Source: Antrihabitans stalactiti (GTDB taxonomy: Bacteria; Actinomycetota; Actinomycetes; Mycobacteriales; Mycobacteriaceae). From it: a stretch of 64,000 nt of DNA. Made by a program: the position numbers and the translations under genes. The stretch spans positions 248,001 to 312,000 of the forward strand of contig NZ_VCQU01000007.1 of the NCBI RefSeq assembly GCF_012932915.1. Direction: 5' to 3'. A model generated the notes under the pieces. It was not told the DNA's origin. It worked only from the letters and a program-made list of their open reading frames with translations, and did not search any database. This document shows positions 25,779 to 34,431 of this stretch, piece after piece. Every line of letters begins with the position of its first letter. Position 1 is the first letter of the stretch.

Positions 25779-27083
25779 TGCGTTGCGCAGAGCGTCGGCG
25801 AACTCGGTCGCCGAAGTGACGACGATCTGCGGTTTATCGATCAACGCTTCGTCGATCACGGCCGCCAACGTGCCGGGGATCGCGGGGTTGCGCTCCCGGA
25901 TCGGAATCGCCGAGGTGCCCAAGACGACGCCGATGGGGTCGGCTGCAGGCGGGAAGTTCCTCGGCATCTTCTGCGTCAGCATCCAGTAAAGCGTTGCAGC
26001 CGTTGACCATACGTCGACATCGGGTTTCGCGCGCTTGTAGTCGATCAGTTGCGGGTACGCCATGAACGACAGGGTCCCTGCGATGGCACCGGTCATCGTG
26101 TGACCTGAGAGTCCCGCGCGGTCGAACGCTTTTGCCAAGCCGAAATCGCCGATCTTGGCAATGCGATCAGGTCCGGTGCTGGACAACAGAATATTGCCCG
26201 GCTTGATGTCGCGATGCACCAGCCCGGTGGCCTCCGGACCGAGCAACACCGAGTGCGTGTAGGCCAATCCGTCCAGCGCCTGCAGCGTAATAGCGACCGC
26301 CTCTTCCGGATTCAGCACGCCGCCCTTCCGAACCAGGTCGTCGACGCTGCCGCCAGGACAGAATTCGCTGGTGAAGAAGAAGGTGTCGCCTGCCGATCCG
26401 GCCTCGCGGAGACCGACGACATTCGGATGCCGCAGCGCCCGCATTCCGCTGATCTCGCGCAGAAATTCGTCGCGCGCTTTGCGCTGCACCGCAATTGCCG
26501 CGAGCAACACCTTCAACGCGACGAGTTCGCCATTGCTCTCGTGCCGCGCGAGGTACACAACGCCCTGACCGCCGCGGCCGAGTTCGCTTACGATCTCGAA
26601 GCCGCGGATCCCTGCGAGGTCGGGCTGACCAGCGGCAGCGTCGCTGAGCAATTTGTCGATCCGGCTACCGGGCTCGAACCGCGGAGAAACTCTGCGAGTC
26701 GGCGTCACCACGGTCTCGCGATCGGATTCGACGGTGACAGCCAAGATGGTCGCACCGAGTGCGATTCGATCGCCATCGACCAGATCACGCTCCCGAAAAG
26801 CGTTGCGCGCTCCTTCCTCTGGCGTTTGGCCTGCCGCACGGCGCCCGATCTCGACGCCGTTGACGTGGGTGCCGTTCAGGCTGCCGAAGTCACGCACCCG
26901 GATATCCGGCGGATTGATGTCGAACAGACAATGGTGCCGAGATACGTGCACCTGCGGTCCAGGCTCGATGATCCGCGGATTGCAATCGTCGGCTCGTCCC
27001 GCGATCGCGATCGTTCGTTCGGTGTATTCGAACGTTGCCCCGGTAGACGGGCCGGCGATCACCGTCAACGTCACCTTCGACAT
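25773..27083 (-). CDS. FHA-domain Ser/Thr protein kinase
   Basis: ATG 27083-27081 is preceded on its strand by GAGGAGGTGTGG. The 436-residue product begins with an FHA domain (residues about 1-110; SRHHCLFDINPPDIRVRDFG then SLNGTHVNG), a phosphothreonine-binding module, and continues with a complete kinase (about 160-430): GRGGQGVVYLARHES, VALKVLL, HRDIKPGNIL, GDFGLAKAFD, and AGTLSFMAYPQ in place of the usual APE segment. No membrane segment is present. FHA-kinase fusions are uncommon; the FHA part could recognise the neighbouring kinase or vWA protein after phosphorylation. Confidence 0.92.
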   Translation of the reverse strand: MSKVTLTVIAGPSTGATFEYTERTIAIAGRADDCNPRIIEPGPQVHVSRHHCLFDINPPDIRVRDFGSLNGTHVNGVEIGRRAAGQTPEEGARNAFRERDLVDGDRIALGATILAVTVESDRETVVTPTRRVSPRFEPGSRIDKLLSDAAAGQPDLAGIRGFEIVSELGRGGQGVVYLARHESNGELVALKVLLAAIAVQRKARDEFLREISGMRALRHPNVVGLREAGSAGDTFFFTSEFCPGGSVDDLVRKGGVLNPEEAVAITLQALDGLAYTHSVLLGPEATGLVHRDIKPGNILLSSTGPDRIAKIGDFGLAKAFDRAGLSGHTMTGAIAGTLSFMAYPQLIDYKRAKPDVDVWSTAATLYWMLTQKMPRNFPPAADPIGVVLGTSAIPIRERNPAIPGTLAAVIDEALIDKPQIVVTSATEFADALRNAL

Positions 27084-27414
27084 CCACACCTCCTCGCAAG
27101 AGTGAGCGATTCCGATCGGTATCCGAGAGGAATTCCACACTTCTCCCTATCGTTCACGTTGTACCGCTTCGCGGACAATGGGCACACAGACTTCTGCCGT
27201 GGACCCGAATTGCGCGCCTCTGCACACGATCCCGCAGCAAAGGCAACTCTGGCTCGGCCGTTCCCGGACCGGGAAATCGTGCGGATCGATAACGACGGGG
27301 GTCCCAGCGGTCCGCGCCGGATTCCAGTGCACCGCTCAGCAAGAACCAGCCTCCTGACCGCGCCGACCCGGGTAGCGTCGGAATACATATCCCCTACTCG
27401 ATGGAGGTCCGGCG
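27084..27414. other. intergenic region between FHA-kinase and glutamate decarboxylase
   Basis: This 331-base gap separates two divergent genes and should hold both promoters. A leftward frame at 27147-27332 (61 codons, with SCLCCGIVCRGA) is open but lacks a ribosome site and has mixed third-position composition, so I do not call it a gene. No inverted repeat or clear promoter pair was identified. Confidence 0.5.
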
Positions 27415-29055
27415 ATGGGCTTGGTCACGAAGGCAGGCGTCGAGGAAGTCACACGACGCATCACACGGTCCGCGATAGGAAGTGCGGGTTTCAAGGAGCA
27501 GCTGACCGAGGCTGTCACGCAGGTCGCGGCCGCGGCATCGACACGCGACGTCACGACTGCGGTGGCGAGCACGGGCGACGCGATCTCCGGCGGACTCACT
27601 CGCGCATCGGATCTCGGTTCCGCGCTGTCGGACCGACTCTTCGGCACATCGCGACCGGCGCCTGCCGCCACACCGGCACCGAAGGAAGCTCCCGAGCGGA
27701 ACGTTCCGCAGGAAGCGCTTGTCGAGGAGATGAGTGGACGCGCGCCGACCTTCTTCCTGCACGCTGAGGGCCTCGGCCACGAGACCGCCTACAACATGAT
27801 CAACAGCGAGCTGCTCCTCGACGGCAGCGCTCGGTTGAACCTCGCGACCTTCTGCACCACATCGATGCCTGCCTACGCGGACAAGTTGATGGCAGAGACT
27901 GCCGACAAGAACATGATCGACAAAGACGAGTACCCGCAGACCGCGGAAATGGAAAACCGTTGCGTCAACATCATTTCCAACTTGTGGAACTCCCCCGCCG
28001 GCGAAGACGCCATCGGCTGTTCCACCACGGGGTCGAGCGAAGCGGTGATGCTTGCCGGTCTGGCTATGAAGTGGCGCTGGCGTGCGAAGATGCGGGCGGC
28101 GGGCAAGCCGACCGACCGACCGAACCTGGTTACCGGCGCCAACGTGCAGGTCTGCTGGGACAAGTTCATGCGCTACTGGGATATCGAAGAACGCATCGTG
28201 CCGTTGGAGGGCGACAAGCTCTGCCTCACCGCGGACCGGCTCAAGGACTACGTCGACGAGAACACCATCGGTGTCGCCACAGTACTCGGGTCGACGTTCG
28301 ACGGTCGCTACGAACCGTTCACAGAGATCGCCGCCGAACTCGACCGCATCCAGGAAGAAACCGGACTCGATATCCCCCTGCATATCGACGCCGCATCGGG
28401 CGGCTTCGTCGCGCCGTTCATCCAGCCGGAACTGGTGTGGGACTTCCGACTTCCCCGCGTCTGCTCGATCAACGCCTCCGGCCACAAGTACGGACTGGTG
28501 TATCCCGGTGTCGGCTGGGCAATTTGGCGTAGCGCGGAGTACCTGCCCGAAGAGTTGATCTTCCACGTCAACTACCTCGGCGGCGACATGCCGACCTTCT
28601 CGTTGAACTTCTCGCGGCCGGGCAGCGAGGTCGTCGCCCAATACTTCATGTTCGCGAGCCTCGGCTTCGATGGTTACACGAAGGTCCAGCAGCACAGCTC
28701 GCACGTGGCGCAATATCTTGCGTCGGAGATCGAGAAGATCGGTCCGTACGAGTTGATCACGCGTGGTGACGACCTACCTGTGTTTGCGTTCAAGCTCAAA
28801 GACTCGGTGACGAACTACACCGTTTTCGACGTATCCGAGCGCCTGCGCGAGCGAGGCTGGCAGGTGCCGGCGTACACCTATCCTGCCAATCGCGAAGACC
28901 TTGCCGTATTGCGAATTGTGGTGCGGGCGGGCATGACCCACGACATGGCGGACCTTCTCCTCGCGGACCTTCGCAGGCACACCGCCAAGTTGGAATGCCT
29001 CAGCGGACCGTTGCCGTCGAGCATCGAAAGCGACGACCAGATCTTCGCGCACTGA
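27415..29055 (+). CDS. gadB: glutamate decarboxylase (PLP) with long N-terminal extension
   Basis: ATG 27415 follows GATGGAGGTCCGGCG. From about residue 110 the 546-residue protein is a standard GadB: LLLDGSARLNLATFCTTSMP, IGCSTTGSSEAVMLAGLAMK, HIDAASGGFVAPFIQPELVW and the PLP lysine K358 in INASGHKYGLVYPGVG. It converts glutamate to GABA with proton consumption, typically for acid tolerance. The first ~105 residues are extra: a helical, Ala/Thr-rich region (EEVTRRITRSAIGSAGFKEQ) and a Pro-rich linker. The ribosome site supports the long form. The partner antiporter GadC is not in the window. Confidence 0.93.
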   Translation: MGLVTKAGVEEVTRRITRSAIGSAGFKEQLTEAVTQVAAAASTRDVTTAVASTGDAISGGLTRASDLGSALSDRLFGTSRPAPAATPAPKEAPERNVPQEALVEEMSGRAPTFFLHAEGLGHETAYNMINSELLLDGSARLNLATFCTTSMPAYADKLMAETADKNMIDKDEYPQTAEMENRCVNIISNLWNSPAGEDAIGCSTTGSSEAVMLAGLAMKWRWRAKMRAAGKPTDRPNLVTGANVQVCWDKFMRYWDIEERIVPLEGDKLCLTADRLKDYVDENTIGVATVLGSTFDGRYEPFTEIAAELDRIQEETGLDIPLHIDAASGGFVAPFIQPELVWDFRLPRVCSINASGHKYGLVYPGVGWAIWRSAEYLPEELIFHVNYLGGDMPTFSLNFSRPGSEVVAQYFMFASLGFDGYTKVQQHSSHVAQYLASEIEKIGPYELITRGDDLPVFAFKLKDSVTNYTVFDVSERLRERGWQVPAYTYPANREDLAVLRIVVRAGMTHDMADLLLADLRRHTAKLECLSGPLPSSIESDDQIFAH

Positions 29056-29070
29056 GTGCGGGTCGCTCAC

Positions 29071-29118
29071 CCTCGTGAGTCTTTTAGGAGTCCATAGACT
29101 CCTAAAAGACTCACGAGG
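29071..29118. repeat. dispersed palindrome, copy B (22-4-22)
   Basis: A perfect inverted repeat: CCTC plus the 18-base arm GTGAGTCTTTTAGGAGTC, loop CATA, then the complement ending CTCACGAGG. It lies between the convergent gadB and uricase genes, so it may serve both as terminator. Its loop is the complement of that in copy A. Confidence 0.93.
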
Positions 29119-29132
29119 GGTGTTGGGGCAGA

Positions 29133-30035
29133 TCAGCTCAACCAGCCTTGATATGCGTCCCACGCCGGTCCGGGTGGGGTCGCGTCGTCGCGGGTGACGG
29201 TGGTCTGGATGAGGCCGTAGGGCCGGTCGTCGGCGTGGAAGACTTCCTTGTTGTTTTCCACGCCGAACGGGGCCAGATCGTAGACGAAGTGGTGTTTGTT
29301 CGGCGCCGAGAGCCGCACTTCGGCGATGACCGGGTAGGCCTCCAACACTGCTTTGCCCATCTTGTAGAGCGTCTGCTGCAAGGCCTTCGACTGGACGACA
29401 GCGAACTGCTTCACGAGTTGGACCTTGATTCCGGCGTACACCTCGTCCCAGTCGATGCCGTCGGTGTGGGTGAACCGCCACTGGGCGGTGAGTGACGTGG
29501 CCATCACGCGGTCGTGGGTCGGCTCGAGCACGGTGTACTTGTCTTTGTAGAAGCCGGCGAACTCCGAGCCGGTCGATTTCAGGATCACAAATTCCTTGAG
29601 TCCGCCGACGACCCATTCGCCATCCGCATTGACCGTGACGGCGGCGGTGCGAACTTCTTGCCCCTTTCGGACCCACGTGTGGTCGTGCTCGGCGCCGTCG
29701 ACGATCACACGCTCCCAAGCGTATTCGTCGATCTCGATGCGCGCCTCGTCGATCGCATCGACATCGCCGACGTAGTGCCGCGCCAGTGCAAGCGCGTAAT
29801 CCTCGATCTTCTCCAGCCCGACCTCTTTGGCAAACGAATACGCAGTCTGTTTTTGCGCGTCGGTGGTGAGAACGTTCGCTTGATCGCCGGTGAGGTGCGC
29901 GTCGCTGAAATCACCGCGCAGGCAAGACGATACGTTCACGTCGTGAATCTCGTGCCGAGGCGTATCACGATAGATACGGACCACTCGGTTTTCGGCTTTG
30001 CCATATTGATTGTGGCCAAGGACGATTTCGGACAC
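29133..30035 (-). CDS. pucL: urate oxidase (uricase)
   Basis: This 300-residue, cofactor-free uricase oxidises urate to 5-hydroxyisourate. Family landmarks are visible: the N-terminal LGHNQYGKAENRVVRI, the catalytic Thr region DVNVSSCLRGDFSDAHLTGD followed by NVLTTDAQKQTAYSFAKEVG, and the C-terminal NKHHFVYDLAPFGVENNKEV. It ends with GWLS rather than a peroxisomal signal, as expected for bacteria. It is the last gene of a compact operon with uraD and uraH, two bases after uraH. Confidence 0.96.
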   Translation of the reverse strand: MSEIVLGHNQYGKAENRVVRIYRDTPRHEIHDVNVSSCLRGDFSDAHLTGDQANVLTTDAQKQTAYSFAKEVGLEKIEDYALALARHYVGDVDAIDEARIEIDEYAWERVIVDGAEHDHTWVRKGQEVRTAAVTVNADGEWVVGGLKEFVILKSTGSEFAGFYKDKYTVLEPTHDRVMATSLTAQWRFTHTDGIDWDEVYAGIKVQLVKQFAVVQSKALQQTLYKMGKAVLEAYPVIAEVRLSAPNKHHFVYDLAPFGVENNKEVFHADDRPYGLIQTTVTRDDATPPGPAWDAYQGWLS

Positions 30036-30037
30036 GG

Positions 30038-30364
30038 TCAGCTCCCTCGATAGGTTGAGTACGCATATGGCGACAGCAACACTGGGACGTGATATTTCGC
30101 GCTGGTGTCTGTGATTTCGAAAGCAATGACGATTTCGGGATAAAAGCCGACGATGCCGGCTGCCGCGAAATATGTCGCCGTATCGAAGCGCAGTCGGTAA
30201 ATCCCGGTGGCGGTGCAGCCTCCGCCAAGGTCGCCGATTCGTCCGTCGGCATTGGTGTGCCCGTCTGCCAACACGGAACCGTCTGCTGCGGTCAGCGTGA
30301 CCGGCACGCCCGCCGCGGGACTGCCGGACACCGCATCGAGGACATGTGTGCTCAGTGTCGTCAC
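30038..30364 (-). CDS. uraH: 5-hydroxyisourate hydrolase
   Basis: A 108-residue transthyretin-like enzyme that hydrolyses 5-hydroxyisourate to OHCU. It starts with the conserved LSTHVLDAVSGSPAAGVPVT, has the KYHVPVLLSPYAYSTYRGS ending with the diagnostic C-terminal YRGS, and keeps the HVLD histidine near the N-terminus. Its start overlaps the uraD stop by four bases (ATGA), giving tight coupling within the urate operon. Confidence 0.96.
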   Translation of the reverse strand: MTTLSTHVLDAVSGSPAAGVPVTLTAADGSVLADGHTNADGRIGDLGGGCTATGIYRLRFDTATYFAAAGIVGFYPEIVIAFEITDTSAKYHVPVLLSPYAYSTYRGS

Positions 30365-30921
30365 GATGACCCCTCCGCGATCGGCTCGGCGAGTAGTTGC
30401 TGCAGCCGCAGCCGGTTGATTTTGCCCAGTTCCGAAATCATTACGCGGCGTTCGGTTTCCGGGTCGTTGTGCAACCGATCGGTCAGGATCGTCGCCATCT
30501 CTTCGCCCGTCTTTCCTGTGGCGAACACGAGGTAGATGTAGCCGAACTTTTCTTCGTAGGCGCGGTTGCCCTCGGCGAGCCGCTCGCGCACGGACCGCGT
30601 CGCATCCGCAACACCGGCTTGCTCACGTGCCTCCGAGGCGTTGTCGACGGAATCGCCGATCCGCGCGTGGGCGTCGCGGGCCGCGTCGATCTCCGCGACC
30701 GGCAATTCGGTCAGAATTCGGTCCGCGTGGCGCAGCACATCGTCGATATCCGAGAATGGCCGGGCAGCCAGCATGAGCTGGCCCCATTGCGTGGACGCGC
30801 ACACCCCGTGGAGCATATCCAGCCCGTCGCGAATTGGAAGGGAATTGAACTCGTTCAGCCGTATTGATTCCGCGAAATCCACCAGTTCACTGTACTTTTC
30901 TTGGGTTGCCGGTCGTATCAT
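30361..30921 (-). CDS. uraD: OHCU decarboxylase
   Basis: I place the start at 30921 (MIRPATQEKYSELV), because a longer frame would run through the divergent RidA start. The 186-residue product matches 2-oxo-4-hydroxy-4-carboxy-5-ureidoimidazoline decarboxylase: a catalytic-histidine region in DAHARIGDSVDNASEAREQA (the usual AHPRIG appears as AHARIG) and FGYIYLVFATGKTGEEMATI. It yields (S)-allantoin, the end product of this three-gene operon. No allantoinase gene is in the window. Confidence 0.92.
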   Translation of the reverse strand: MIRPATQEKYSELVDFAESIRLNEFNSLPIRDGLDMLHGVCASTQWGQLMLAARPFSDIDDVLRHADRILTELPVAEIDAARDAHARIGDSVDNASEAREQAGVADATRSVRERLAEGNRAYEEKFGYIYLVFATGKTGEEMATILTDRLHNDPETERRVMISELGKINRLRLQQLLAEPIAEGSS

Positions 30922-30961
30922 CTGTCGAACAAAAAGATGAACTCGTCCAGGACGGATATCG

Positions 30962-31357
30962 ATGACGACGCCAGACATTGGTCACATGGTCGCGGACGGG
31001 TTGACGAAGCCCCTGCCGCTCTACAACCACGCGACGATCCACAACGGGATTGTCTACATCTCCGCGATTCAGGGCTTCGTCCCTGGGACAGTGGAATTCC
31101 CTTCGACCGACCCGGGCGATGAGGCCCGTCAGGTCCTTGCGAATCTGAAAGTCGTTCTCGACCAAGCCGGTTCGAGCCTTGCACACGTCCTGAAAATCAC
31201 GGTGTTGATGACCGACATGACGTACTTCTCGAAAATCAACGATGCCATCAACGAGGCGTTCCCGGTCGATCCGCCCGCCCGCAGTTCGATCTCTGTAAAC
31301 GAACTACCCAAGCAGGCGAAGGTCGCGATCGAGGCCATCGCTGCGGTATGCACCTGA
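30962..31357 (+). CDS. RidA/YjgF-family protein
   Basis: A 131-residue RidA-like protein divergent from the urate operon, with only 40 bases between the starts. It has the family core YNHATIHNGIVYISAIQGFV, the arginine-region DPPARSSISVNELPKQAKVA, and a TDM segment. RidA proteins deaminate reactive enamine/imine intermediates. The RxS arginine that stabilises the substrate is present in PARSSI. Its placement suggests detoxification linked to purine breakdown, but RidA genes also occur alone. The gene ends 19 bases from the convergent esterase. Confidence 0.9.
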   Translation: MTTPDIGHMVADGLTKPLPLYNHATIHNGIVYISAIQGFVPGTVEFPSTDPGDEARQVLANLKVVLDQAGSSLAHVLKITVLMTDMTYFSKINDAINEAFPVDPPARSSISVNELPKQAKVAIEAIAAVCT

Positions 31358-31376
31358 TCGCGTGAGAAACCTCGGG

Positions 31377-32618
31377 TTACGAATCCGGACGCTGCGCCAT
31401 CTCCCCCAGCACATCGGCATAGAGAGCGTTGCGCAGCGATACCTCGCGTGGATCGTCGAACAAATGAAAGCCACTGCGATTCATGGCGTAGCAGAATCCG
31501 ATGCCGGTGTCGGGGTCGGCGAATCCGAACGAACCGCCGGCTCCCGGTGTTCCGAATGCTCGTCCGGCTGCGGTGCCGAATCGAAAGTCCGGGAACGACT
31601 TGATGTATCCAAGCGAGAAGACGGTGTCGGTCCGCAGCACTACGTCGTGCGTCCCACCGCTTGGCGGTGAGGCGGCAATGGCGAGGGCGTCGAGCGTCTC
31701 TTGATGTAGCCCGAATGCGTGACCGCCGGTTGCGACGACGCCGTACGCCTTCGCGACGGAGTCGACCCGGCCGGTGCCGTTTGCCGCGGGCAACTCGACC
31801 GCGAGCACGTCCGGACGGTTGTATTCGTCGATCGCGGCCAGCGACTTCGGATTGTTGAATGATCGCGCCGTGACACTGCGCGGGTTGAGCATCGCGAACA
31901 CGAATTTCCTTGGCAGCTCGTGCATGTGCAGAAGCATCTCCGCCTTGCGAAAGCCGTGCAGGTGCGCGATCCGATCGACATCGACGGAGGCCGGCAACCC
32001 GATATGGAACTCGAGGTCCAGCGGTGCGGCGATTTCCTCGGCGAAGAACTGACCGATAGACCGATGCGCCGGGTCGACCCGGCGGATCAGCTCGCCCTCG
32101 TACCAGCCGAGTGAGATCGCGTGATAGCCGTGGCGCGTGCCCGGTGTCCACGCCGGCCGCTGTTGCGCGATCGCATCGGCAACCACGTCAAGATCGGCCA
32201 AATCTTCGAGCGAGAGCGGGCGATCGATCGCACAGAGTCCGGCCTGGTGTGACAGCAATTGGCGGACCGTCACGTCGCTCTTGCCGTTCTCCGCGAACTC
32301 GGGCCAGTACGTCGCAACTGCTGCGTCGTAGTCCAGCAGCCCACGCGAATGCGCGAGCGCACAGGCCAGGGAGGCAACGCCTTTCGTTGTGGAGAACATA
32401 GTGACGAGGGTGTCTTCACGCCAGGGTCGCCGGTCCCGACCGTCGCGGTAACCACCCCACAGGTCGACGACCTTCACACCGTCGCGGTAGACGACGCACG
32501 CAGCGCCGACCTCACCGCGCTCGGCGAAGTTGCGCCGAAACTGGTCGGCTACGGGGCCATAGCCCTCGTCGACGTCTCCGTGAACGGTCGTCTGCGGCAC
32601 ATCGATCTTGAACGCCAT
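31377..32618 (-). CDS. family VIII carboxylesterase / serine hydrolase (EstB-like)
   Basis: A 413-residue cytoplasmic protein of the class C beta-lactamase fold. Unlike the 5890-7143 lipoprotein, its SxxK motif is intact (FSTTKG, S76 and K79), with a family VIII tyrosine region HGYHAISLGWYEGEL and a late PGAGGSFGFADPDTGIGFCY in place of the KTG triad. Family VIII carboxylesterases hydrolyse short-chain esters. It is the third gene in this area with no clear operon partner; it is leftward, 38 bases after the methyltransferase stop. Confidence 0.9.
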   Translation of the reverse strand: MAFKIDVPQTTVHGDVDEGYGPVADQFRRNFAERGEVGAACVVYRDGVKVVDLWGGYRDGRDRRPWREDTLVTMFSTTKGVASLACALAHSRGLLDYDAAVATYWPEFAENGKSDVTVRQLLSHQAGLCAIDRPLSLEDLADLDVVADAIAQQRPAWTPGTRHGYHAISLGWYEGELIRRVDPAHRSIGQFFAEEIAAPLDLEFHIGLPASVDVDRIAHLHGFRKAEMLLHMHELPRKFVFAMLNPRSVTARSFNNPKSLAAIDEYNRPDVLAVELPAANGTGRVDSVAKAYGVVATGGHAFGLHQETLDALAIAASPPSGGTHDVVLRTDTVFSLGYIKSFPDFRFGTAAGRAFGTPGAGGSFGFADPDTGIGFCYAMNRSGFHLFDDPREVSLRNALYADVLGEMAQRPDS

Positions 32619-32656
32619 TGTTCGTCTCCTCGCACCGGTGCTGAGTTGCCACCACG

Positions 32657-33631
32657 CTAGACGACACCGCGATGCGCGACGAGTGCGCTGACTCCTGCCG
32701 GTGCGCCGAGGTCGATGCTGGAGTATCGATCGAACCCCGCTTCCGCGAGCCAGCCGACCAGGTCGGCGACGCGGTGGGGTCGTGCGGCGGCGGAGCGCAT
32801 CCCGAGGTGCAACGCATATGCCGCATGCCGAAGCCGAGCAGGGCGGTCGCCGTCGAAGATGTCGACGATCACCAGGTCACCGTCGGAAGCTGTCGCGCTG
32901 GCTGCCTTGCTGATCAAGGCGGCCGCGTCGGTCGGCGACTCCAAGTGCAAGACGTTGGCGAGCACGATTCGGTCGTAACGATTCCGGTCGAGCGCGACCT
33001 CGTGATAGTCGCCGACTATCGTTTCGGCGCGGTCGCCGACGCCGACGATCGCGGCGCGCGCCCGAAAGGACGGCAGCACCCGCTCGAAATCGACGGCCGT
33101 CGCGGTCGCATCAGGGGTCGCCGAGATCATCGCCAAACTCCACACACCCGACCCGGCTCCCAGATCGAGCACACGCGCGCCAGCACGTATCGGCGCGAAA
33201 CTCGCAAGCGTGAGGGCCGCATCGCCGAACAGGTCGGCGAGTCCCCCTACGGTCGACGAATAGGCAGCACTGCGCTCAGCGGGCGTGCCATCCATGACCG
33301 CCGTGGGTGCACCCGAACGGAGGTACGTCGGCGTATGCGCCCAGAGGCGGAAATATGCCGGGGCGCCACCGGGACTCTTGTCCAGCTCACTCTGGACAGC
33401 TGATGTGAACCGATAGCGATCACCGTCGACTTGGACGACGCCGGCTTCGACGAGCACCGCGAGCACTTGTTCGGCGGCCGCCACGGAACAGGTGCAACGC
33501 TCAGCGAGTTCCGTGCCACCGGCGGGCCCGGTGGATAACGCGACGAGCAGTCCCGTCTCGTGCGCTGCCGTCAGCGACGCCGACACCGCGGCCAACTCGA
33601 AGAAACCCGACACGAGCACATCGTTGATCAT
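32657..33631 (-). CDS. SAM-dependent O-methyltransferase (with winged-helix dimerisation domain)
   Basis: The start at 33631 overlaps the previous stop by four bases (ATGA) and has GGAG nine bases upstream; ATG 33649 would add six residues. The 324-residue product has an N-terminal winged-helix dimerisation domain (VLVEAGVVQVDGDRYRFTSA) and a class I methyltransferase domain with the SAM motif VLDLGAGSGVWSLAM and IVLANVLHLESPTDAA. It fits the plant/polyketide-type O-methyltransferase family. It is the last gene of a TetR-led operon with a split PEP-dependent phosphotransferase, so it may modify the same compound. Confidence 0.87.
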   Translation of the reverse strand: MINDVLVSGFFELAAVSASLTAAHETGLLVALSTGPAGGTELAERCTCSVAAAEQVLAVLVEAGVVQVDGDRYRFTSAVQSELDKSPGGAPAYFRLWAHTPTYLRSGAPTAVMDGTPAERSAAYSSTVGGLADLFGDAALTLASFAPIRAGARVLDLGAGSGVWSLAMISATPDATATAVDFERVLPSFRARAAIVGVGDRAETIVGDYHEVALDRNRYDRIVLANVLHLESPTDAAALISKAASATASDGDLVIVDIFDGDRPARLRHAAYALHLGMRSAAARPHRVADLVGWLAEAGFDRYSSIDLGAPAGVSALVAHRGVV

Positions 33632-34431
33632 CTGGTCACGCTCCGGCATTGCAGTAGGTAGAGGGCAGATTCGGCAAACGCCCATTCGATATCGAGCGCC
33701 CCCGCGAAGGCTGCTTCGCAGCGTGTCGCAAGGTAGTCGAGTGCTGCCAAACGCTGCGGTGTGAGGCACAACCGCGCAGCACTGTCTGCGTCGATGTCCA
33801 CCTCGATGGTTCCGCCTGTTGCCGCGGGTCGAATTGCTATGTCTTTCAGGCCAACTCGCGACGACAGGACCGCGCCGCCACGGGACAGCCGATATTCGTC
33901 CGGCACGACCATTCCGCCGACCACTGCCTCGCCGAACCCGTACGACGCCTCGATCACGCGCTCGTCGGCGTGCGTCACCGGGTTGCGGGTGAATAGAACT
34001 CCGGCGCACTCGGCATCGACGATCTGCTGCAGGACAACGGCCATCCGCACCGGACCGGCAACACCGAGACGTGAGCGATAAGCCGACGCACTGGGCGAAC
34101 GGCCCGACGAATGGACGGCGGTGATCGCAGCCTCGAGCGCGGCGTCGGTGGGCACGCCGAGCATCGTCGTGTGCTGGCCTGCGAAGCTCGCGTCGGCGCC
34201 GTCCTCGCCGACCGCCGACGACCGAACCGCCACATACGGACCCAGCCGCTCCGCAGCGGCCAACGCCTGGCTGAATGCAGCATGGTCGCCGACGGCGATT
34301 CGGTCGACGACGTCGTAGCGAAGGGCTATGCCGGACGGAACGGGCAACCCGGCATGCACTGCCTTGGCAAGTCCCGCAGCCTTGCCGCCGAAAGCGGCAG
34401 GGTCGCCGGCCTGGGCAAGCGGGGTGATCAT
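33628..34431 (-). CDS. PEP-dependent phosphotransferase, ATP-binding subunit (PPDK_N domain only)
   Basis: This 267-residue protein is a stand-alone N-terminal ATP-grasp domain of the PEP synthase/PPDK family: FGGKAAGLAKAVHAGLPVPS, VAVRSSAVGEDGADASFAGQ, MAVVLQQIVDAECAGVLFTR and IEASYGFGEAVVGGMVVPDE are the nucleotide-binding blocks. In rifampin phosphotransferase this domain is fused to the substrate and histidine domains; here those lie in the next upstream gene, which overlaps by four bases (ATGA). The two together are 828 residues, near the size of one fused enzyme. Confidence 0.9.
   Translation of the reverse strand: MITPLAQAGDPAAFGGKAAGLAKAVHAGLPVPSGIALRYDVVDRIAVGDHAAFSQALAAAERLGPYVAVRSSAVGEDGADASFAGQHTTMLGVPTDAALEAAITAVHSSGRSPSASAYRSRLGVAGPVRMAVVLQQIVDAECAGVLFTRNPVTHADERVIEASYGFGEAVVGGMVVPDEYRLSRGGAVLSSRVGLKDIAIRPAATGGTIEVDIDADSAARLCLTPQRLAALDYLATRCEAAFAGALDIEWAFAESALYLLQCRSVTR

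Noticed and set aside
27147-27332. A 61-codon leftward Cys-containing frame between the FHA-kinase and gadB
   Set aside because: The SCLCCGIVCRG stretch recalls a zinc ribbon, but there is no ribosome site and no conserved surroundings.
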